64,000 nt of DNA, from NCBI RefSeq assembly GCF_004798865.1, contig NW_025335587.1:248001-312000 (forward strand). The letters are read 5' to 3'. A model generated the notes under the pieces. It saw only the letters and a program-made list of their open reading frames with translations. It was not told the DNA's origin and ran no database searches. The position numbers and the translations under genes are program-made. Shown here one piece after another: positions 57,217 to 64,000 of this stretch. Origin of the DNA: Varanus komodoensis (lineage: Eukaryota > Chordata > Lepidosauria > Squamata > Varanidae). Every line of letters begins with the position of its first letter. Position 1 is the first letter of the stretch.

Positions 57217-58260
57217 TGAACAATTCCCATAGTAGCTTGGGAAAAGTATCCAGCAGCCCTGGAAGCAAGTGGTAAGTGAGTAGCTTGCAAAGTAACTGTT
57301 AACACACCAGGAAGTAAAACACAGTACAAGGGGAAGTAAAGTGTCCAGAAAAGTAGGCTTCCTTAGTGTAAACCTCATGGGGACCTCACTAGGTATAACT
57401 TATCTTTTTAAAAAGGAGTTTCCAGTTTCAGCTGGACCCAGACTCCCATTACATTTGGTTCTGGGGCAGTATTTGGTGTTTATTGACAACACTGAGATGT
57501 TTCCATGAGACTTAGCTCAATCAGATGGAAGCTGGCCCTACCTATTCCAGTCCCCAATATTCGCTTTTGCCATCTCTAGTCATTCTGATTATATTTTAAT
57601 TTTTGTTTCCACCCACACTCATCATCTTCTTGCCCTCCTTTTCCCTTCCAAATAACTGGACCACCAAGAATGCAGAGAGATTTTTTTTTTCTTCACCAGC
57701 TGACTGCAGCCTTCACATTTTGCTCATGTCACAGTCAAGCTGGTATTAAGCCATTTCCTTTTGCTAAAGAAGCTTAGTCAACTTCTCAGAAAAAGCTATG
57801 GCTCTTAGGAATGTTTATTTTATTTTACTTTTTAAAAGAGCAACATAACCTCCTCCCCCCATCCCAGCAACTGGCATGCAGGCAGAAGGCAGTGAACCTG
57901 GAAACTCCTGGGAAGGGAGAGCAACTGTACTGTTTGGTAGGATTTGGCGATCATTAGCTCCAAAGTAGGGGATAGCAGAAATTGCTATTGGTTTGCTTCA
58001 TTGTGGAGATAAGGAGTCCTCTGCCCTGAAACTTTTTCCAACACTGATGCAGTTTAGTAAAGTAATTGCTTAATTCATGTTCACTTCATTCATGGGACAC
58101 TTGTCAAGTATTGCAGTGTAGGCTTCAAATTAATCCAATGTTCTTAAGGCAAACTTCATCTTAACTGCAAGTATGAAATATGCAGGCAGCATCTTGTGAC
58201 ATCAGTGGAACATCAACCAGTTTCATGTCAGTATCAATGCTATAGGAAATGAATGCATTT

Positions 58261-58308
58261 CTGTTGTTGTTGTTGCTGTTGTTGTTGTTGTTATTATTAT
58301 TATTATTC
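58261..58308. repeat. Compound (GTT)n(ATT)n microsatellite
   Basis: About ten GTT units with one GCT, then about six ATT units. Confidence 0.95.
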
Positions 58309-58352
58309 ACAGATTTATGTGTCCCTTTCAGTGAGTAACACGTAACCAAACA

Positions 58353-58369
58353 ACACACACACACACACA
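58353..58369. repeat. (CA)n microsatellite
   Basis: About eight CA units. Confidence 0.9.
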
Positions 58370-59079
58370 AAGCCAGCAATACCGTCTGTTACAGATTCCT
58401 TGTGCAGCTTGGATTGATGCACAGAAGTGTACTTTCACCTGTGGGAAGTGTCCACTCTATCTGCAAAGGGATCTTCAATGAACGGTCACTCTTGCTTTGA
58501 AGAATATTGGCACTCTCTTGGGGATTTATGTTGATTTTGAAACGAGAAATGCCAGGAGATGGAAGGCATGGACAATAATAAAGGAAACCAATGTATTGGC
58601 ATATTTCAGACCTATATAGCCTTAAAATTTGCCCGTGGTGGTGAATTTTGGCCTCTCAGCTGGAAATGGCAGGGCTATTTTGTTCTCCAAGTTTGGGATG
58701 ATTAGCATTAAGTTAGGCACTTCAGAATTTCCTGTGTGACGCTCTTTAAAACTGCCAAGACACTAAGTCCAATAACTCAGAAGAGGAACATGGATGCATG
58801 AAATGATTCCTCATTTAACTGCATGGCAGAGATAGCTATAAGTCCATGTCTGCATATATAGAACAACATCACAACAGTTCAGAGCTGCAGGAATGACTAC
58901 CGTGGTAGTTGTGATAGAATTCTGCCTCTTGATGGAGGTTCTTGTGCACTGGAGGTCTTCAGGAGTCACACACCGAAGCTGGGCAACATATGACAGGGAT
59001 GCACACTTGATCCTCACAGATGTGTGTATGCATAACATTTGAATTTCTGTATGATGTGATGGATAATCTTTAACATTTA

Positions 59080-59560
59080 AATGTGCTGCATGATTAATGC
59101 AATCACTTCTTCTCTTAAAGGGAGTACAGCAGGGTCAGCTTTGCCTGACTTATGACACCTTTTCTGCCTTCTGTATTATTCTGTATTCTGTCCCTCCGTG
59201 GTTTTCAGGTGTCCCTCCATGGTTTTCATCCCCAGTGGGTTTGGGGATCTTGGGTTTCTTCACTGTGTAGGAGCAGTTGATAGCAGCCATGTTTCATTAT
59301 ATCTCCAATATGGAAGGAGACTGTTTTCATCAACTGCAGGAACTTTTATTCCATCCTTTTTCAGGGAAGTGCTGGTCATGTGGGCCAGTGCATTGACACT
59401 GAGGTGGGCTGGAATGGTAAAAACCACAATTCTTCAGTTTTCCAGAACTTTGCTTTGTTTGAGACAATAGATGCAGGAATTTTCATAAACATTTCTGAAG
59501 TACCATTATGTAGGGATGTAGGAAGAATCTGTCTATAAGTGGGATTCTGTTGGATTCCTT
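59080..59560 (+). pseudogene. PIF/Harbinger transposase relic (DNA transposon)
   Basis: The plus strand keeps the core of a Harbinger-type DDE transposase. MINAITSSLK (from about 59088) parallels the VCDAINRVLL region. GFGDLGFLHCVGAVDSSH (59237-59290) parallels GFPQMGFPHCAGAIDGTHI, with the first catalytic Asp at about 59279. In another frame, VGWNGKNHNSSVFQNFALFE (from 59404) parallels VGWPGKVHDARVFRNSGLF. Here the second catalytic Asp of HDAR reads Asn. DVGRICL (about 59510) may be the start of the third motif. At least one frame change lies between the two best blocks, and stops follow. It is a plain DNA transposon, long dead; the third acidic residue and the terminal repeats were not located. 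Confidence 0.6.
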
Positions 59561-62287
59561 GGGTTCAGCTCCCTAGACTCTGGTGCACTTCACAGCAGCC
59601 CTGAATCTGAGTTACTAGTGAGTGCTCCTAGTATGCATGATGTGCTCTTCAGGAACTAAATCCCATATTCTGTGCAAGCGGTGTCCCCCTTACATTCCTC
59701 TCACAGCAGCCCAAATGGATGCCACACGTGGCACAGGAGAGGGAGGGAAAGAAGCGGAAAAAGATGGGCGAGATGTAATCAGAGATCTCCTGTGGGGTTG
59801 CACATGGGCAACACTAATCTGTGTCTCCCATCATGAAATCTGTAGGTAGTTTCTCACTGCTTCCTTTTCTTTTTAGGCATTGACGAAGACCATACACTTA
59901 CCTTAACCTTGTGCTGTTAATCAACCAGCACACTAGACATATTGTTCTCGATCTTTGTCTTAGCTGTATACTATGTCAGCCTGCTCCTGGTTTGTAAAGT
60001 CCCTGCTGCTTCTTTGTTTCTCTGTGAGCATTTCCTTTTCCGTATAAGAAGGCTCTGGGGGTGGGGTTGTCTTATATAGGCATAAAAGCGCCATGATATA
60101 CATTCCTGCTGTTAACTGTCAAGTGCTAACGAGCCACCTGCTTGTGCAAGAGATGTTAAACTCTGACAGTAATGTCACCCACGGGTGCACTGGAAACAGG
60201 TGGACAAGAGGGTTTAACAACTGCCGCAACCTTACACACCCATTTCCTGACCTTCCACTCACATAAGTGCAGGAACAAAAGTGAATTCATACTCATTATT
60301 ATGGCAGAGGATGCTAATCAGGAGGTACATTATATTCTGCACAATCTCTGTGTCCAAATAGTATTTCTGAAGAGGGTGGCATACTGGCAGGACTCAGAAG
60401 TGGAAATGCCTTTGAAACTCATCCTGGAATGTTCCTCTCTGCCAAAAACCCACATCTTCAGGCATGCTATTAGAACATTTTCTGCTCCGAGGTACTCCAT
60501 GGACACCACAAAGTGCTGAACACAGTTAAAGGCCAACCAAGTGTTCTTTTTGCAAATGCTTGGGTGGCGTGGTCATCACCCCTTGCCCCAGTGGGCCAAC
60601 TGGCCTCACCACTTTGTCCAAATGCTAGAACTGTGGGAGGCTGTGGGGAGGCCAAGCTGGGAGAAGAAGAGGCCAGCAGCTAAGCACTTCATACTGTTAT
60701 GTAAGAACAAAATGACTAGCCCTTGTACAGTTATACATTATTCCTCCTATCCTCGGTTGTGCCTCTGTGTGACTGTACTGCAGGAAAGCATGGTTGATAC
60801 CATCATGACTTACTGATTCCATAACTCCATCTTTTGTGCACCCTGGTGCTGCCCTAGTTCAGTAAAAGTGTATGTGGAGGACTTATACTTTGATGGTCAT
60901 GCACCATCCCTTTACTGTTAAAATCATGAGCTATTGACACCCGTACAAGTATTGCAGACATCCGTTATGCTGCTGAATCATTGATGTACCCCACCAAGTG
61001 CTACTGACATGCCGTCAGCCTCAATCTATCCATATCAGGCTTACATGATGACACAAGCATGACACATCAATGCTCATAGAAAGGGTAACCAAACTGTTGT
61101 TACCTGTATGCCCAATGTCAGTACAATGCTTATGACATATCATCATCATCATCATCATCATCAATTTCATTTCTATACCATCGCATAGCTGAAGCTGTCC
61201 AGGTTTAATTAACAGCCCAGACACATCACAAATACCATCCTAGATTTTATTGATGGCTACACACAAACAGATTAATGTTTTGTAGTGTGTGCTGTATGGT
61301 ACAGTTATGGTAGTAACACTGATACCACCCCTTTTTAATCTTCTCATGCTGTATCTTCTCTAGCATTAAGGATTCAGGTGTCCTAGGATGAGCAGGGGGA
61401 CCTGCAGGGAAACCCCTCGCAGAGGGCTAAACAATCAACACCTCCAGCATCACCTCCATCTGAAATTCTGTGTGTTAACTTTTAGTTTAGAACTGCAAGT
61501 GTACTTGACCTTTGTCATTTGTATTCTGCATTGCAATTCTGTTCTCTTTTCAAATAAATTTGTATTGTGAATTATAATATGCAAAAATACAGTACAAGAT
61601 ACGGTAAAATACTACTTTTTTTATTAAATCGTTATTGCCCCCTTTTCCATGATTCTTCCCTTCTCCATCCATGCATTTAACTGCTTTCTCCCTGTTTCTG
61701 AAAGTAAAGAGGGAAATGAGCATCTTGTTCAGCCAATAGGAATCAAGTGGATAATAACATGTGTGTTGCTAGGGAATTCAGGGTAGTAAAGAACAGATGG
61801 CTGAGCAGCCACTTCCATGGACACTCTTGCCACAGGTCTCCATGGTGTTTCCCTACCAACATTAGTAACATGCAGATCCTGGGTCCAGATGACCAGAGAA
61901 GCTTGGAAACCTTAGAACAGATTGTCGATTCTTTTCATGGTTTCAGGAAGCTAAAGGAACTGTGCTGAACTTCCACAACTTGGTCCAGGTGATACAACAG
62001 ATCGACAATGGTAAGAAATCACCATGGCTAAGAAATCACATGCGAGGTGTGTACGCTGCTATTGTGTGAATGTGTCATGTGCTACTGGGCAGATGCCAGT
62101 TCATTACTGCATTTAATTCCATGTGATGTGCAAGGAGGTAAAAATAAACACTGTTCTGCTTCAATTAGAACACTTTCCTGTACTAATTGTATCAGTTACT
62201 GTATACCTTTAGTGAGAGCAAAACAATCCTGGCATTGCATTCCTATTACACACAAAAATAAAAAAGTGAAACATTAGAAGAACAGTG
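59561..62287. other. Non-coding, possibly the decayed interior of the Harbinger element
   Basis: No firm domain. EFRVVKNRWL (plus, near 61770) weakly recalls the FGRLKARWRCL segment of Harbinger transposases, and an AATAAA lies near 61554. (ATC)n is at 61139-61163. No host gene is seen. Confidence 0.35.
61139..61163. repeat. (ATC)n microsatellite
   Basis: About eight ATC units. Confidence 0.95.
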
Positions 62288-62536
62288 TTAATAAAGGCAT
62301 GCCATGCAAAATGTGCTCACTTTTCCACTGCAACAGTTGCTAGATATCACACTGCAATAGGTGGGACAAGAACTGCACTGATCTATGGCCCTGCTGTGCA
62401 CCATGCTCATGTAGTCGTGACTGTGGTGTACATTCCTAACAGAGCCACAGAGTAGGTCCCACATCGTCCAGAGAAATAGGAGTAGCTGCTGCCAGTCAGA
62501 GCAGACAATTCGTGCGCCACTTTTCTGTCCCTGCAT
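62288..62536 (-). pseudogene. Possible Myb/SANT-like partner ORF of the Harbinger element
   Basis: The minus-strand frame reads CSDWQQLLLFLWTMWDLLCG, SVRNVHHSHDYMSMVHSRAI and DQC. Harbinger partner proteins carry a Myb/SANT-like domain of the form WTxxExxxLLxxW, then RNxxIYxxISxxMxxRG, then QCR. The order and spacing agree loosely. Being on the opposite strand to the transposase is a known arrangement in this superfamily. The match is weak and could be chance. Confidence 0.3.
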
Positions 62537-63840
62537 GACTCTGCCAACAGATCATGTGTGTTCTGTATTGTGATAAATGGCACATGTGCCTAAATTATGC
62601 TCTATGTGGTAGCGCTTGGCCTGCAGATGACCTCAGCCTTGTCCTCTTTGCAATACTAGTGTCAGGTGACTGGGACTTTCACTTAGTGACCCGCAGCAAT
62701 AAAAGGGAATTTTCTGATGCTTGGACCTGGGTCAGATGAAGCAGTGTGGTCTGGCTGAGTTAGCCACTCCAGGCCAGCCATAACAACTTAGTGCGTGCTT
62801 CAGTGAACAGCCACAGGAAAACAGTTACTGGTTAGCTCAGCTATGCCTACAATATTGCTGTTAATAAGTAGTGTGAATATACTGAAAACTTGAAGATACA
62901 GACTTAGCTAGGCAGCATCTCAATGTATATGCTGATAGCAAGTGAGTACTGTTGTGGAATGGGAATATGCATCATGGTACAGGTGTTGGGTCACACTTCA
63001 TAGCTACAGAGCTTGTTAACAAAAAGAAGGATGCTTTCAAAAAAGATCACATGTCTGTGATCCCCAGGGACAGAGCATCAAATGAATGACTGGCTTGATG
63101 TCAAGAAAGTGAGGAACAGAAAGTATAATGGGATGGAACAATGCATATGTTACTGCGTACTGCAGTACTGAATGATGCAATGGATCCAATCCTCTCCTGA
63201 AAAAGCAAGTGTGGTCCAGCTGAGGGAACCTGAATGATAACTACAGACTCCTTTTCCTGCCCTCACAAAGTGTGCCTGCCTGCCTGCTTTTGCAGTGGCG
63301 GAACAGGATAATGGCTGTGCTGATTTCACAATAATTAGGAACAGTATGACTGTAGATGACTCTTACATGCGGATCTCTTTGGGAGTATACACTTCTGTGG
63401 GTGACATACGTGAACACTGGAAAGTACTTTCTAAATAAAGAAAGTGAATTACGAAATGACAGGCTTAAACATGTGTTGCTTGCTACAACACAAAAGCAAC
63501 CAAAATTTGTGCCCATCATTTCAAAAGGGTAATGTGGAAGGGCAGTTTCAGTGACAGGAATAACAGTTGACTTATGTCGGGGTGTGCAGTCATGGAGAAG
63601 AGTGAAGAACCAGAACAGATATGAAGGGTAGGCCTTCCCAATGTATAAATCGTTGTACAGTAACTCCAATAATCTGTTCCTAAAATGCTTAGAAAGAAAC
63701 ATTAACTCACTTCGTGAGTAATCTGCCTGTCATTTATACCAACAGGATCTGAACAAAACCTGTTTAAAATGTAAACACAGAAAGATTTGCCAAAACACAA
63801 AGGGAAAATGAAAGCATATCCACAATGATATTTTCTATGT
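62537..63840. other. Non-coding sequence, no recognised element
   Basis: A 153-codon minus-strand frame (63241-63702) shows no known domain. No repeat is recognised before the hAT end at 63841. Confidence 0.5.
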
Positions 63841-64000
63841 CAGGGTGGCCAAACTGAGGCTCGTGAGCCACCGATGGCTCTTTGAGTTAATTTGCAACTT
63901 GCAGAGGGGCCAAAAAGGCCTGACCCAAGCTCTCTTCTGGGCAGTTGAGCAGGCACAAACAAAAGCTGGGATTGAGATGTGAGTCATGATAACCAATTGC
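63841..64000 (+). mobile_element. hAT-type element, cut by window end
   Basis: Begins CAGGGTGGCCAAACTGAGGC and continues TCGTGAGCCACCGATGGCTC, TTTGAGTTAATTTGCAACTT, GCAGAGGGGCC. The order is the same as at the left of the element at 53101 (GGCCAAACCAAGGCTTGCAA, CTCTTTGAGTTTATTTTGCA, GCTCGCAGAGGGC). The two are copies of one non-autonomous hAT family. The right end lies outside the window. Confidence 0.8.

Larger units (their letters stand above)
57217..59079. other. Non-coding sequence with simple repeats
   Basis: Apart from the microsatellites at 58261 and 58353 there is no recognised element. The Harbinger relic may begin within the last few hundred bases, but I cannot trace it there. Confidence 0.5.

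Noticed and set aside
58261-58308. Poly-asparagine stretch in a minus-strand frame
   Set aside because: It is the translation of the (GTT)n(ATT)n microsatellite.
63241-63702. 153-codon minus-strand frame
   Set aside because: Serine- and tyrosine-rich, no domain recognised, not supported by any neighbour.
1-64000. Search for retroviral or other virus-like elements
   Set aside because: I saw no paired long terminal repeats, primer-binding site or gag/pol/env-type protein text. The reverse transcriptases present belong to LINEs.

Overview
This is a 64 kb stretch of vertebrate nuclear DNA, almost certainly from a squamate reptile (a lizard; the clade is not resolved from sequence alone). The assignment rests on the repeat mix: a tRNA-derived SINE of the Sauria type with a perfect 14-bp target-site duplication and a CCTTTA tail, Bov-B (RTE) LINE fragments, an L2-type LINE with typical reptilian ORF2 motifs, CR1 pieces, MIR-like SINEs, hAT-type elements and a PIF/Harbinger relic. 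I found no open reading frame that reads as a host protein, no rRNA or tRNA gene and no CRISPR array, and I recognised no retrovirus or other capsid- or envelope-bearing element.

The left quarter (about 1.3-15.9 kb) holds four separate CpG-rich blocks (1300-2270, 6730-7180, 11540-13080, 14960-15890) with no recognisable coding exon. The first has a perfect RFX X-box palindrome, a consensus splice donor and a tiny well-initiated ORF; the third has a TAATTA site beside a GC box; just after the fourth lie two phased GCAATTA sites. Such clusters are typical of promoters and Polycomb-marked domains at developmental regulator genes, so the window may lie beside one or across non-coding first exons or lncRNA promoters. 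This is inference.

The middle (16-40 kb) is AT-richer intergenic or intronic DNA seeded with repeats. Its main landmark is a minus-strand, 5'-truncated L2-type LINE at 23891-26256 that adjoins a CR1 3' end. Two MIR-like SINEs at 20.3 and 21.0 kb carry tails resembling that of the LINE. A CR1 end in plus orientation lies at 38.6-39.1 kb.

The right part (40-64 kb) has two diverged copies of an unrecognised ~0.9-kb GC-rich repeat in the same orientation (41.1-42.0 and 47.5-48.4 kb), a second unrecognised pair (28.9 and 43.5 kb), a 45-bp tandem duplication (45.3 kb), a Bov-B piece (50.7-51.5 kb), a tRNA-derived SINE (53.5 kb), a PIF/Harbinger transposase relic (59.1-59.6 kb) with a possible Myb-like partner on the other strand (62.4 kb), and two relatives of one hAT family (53.1 and 63.8 kb, the latter cut by the window edge). 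All mobile elements with readable protein appear inactive. No cooperating gene system is visible; the main interest is regulatory (the CpG-island cluster) and in the unclassified repeats.
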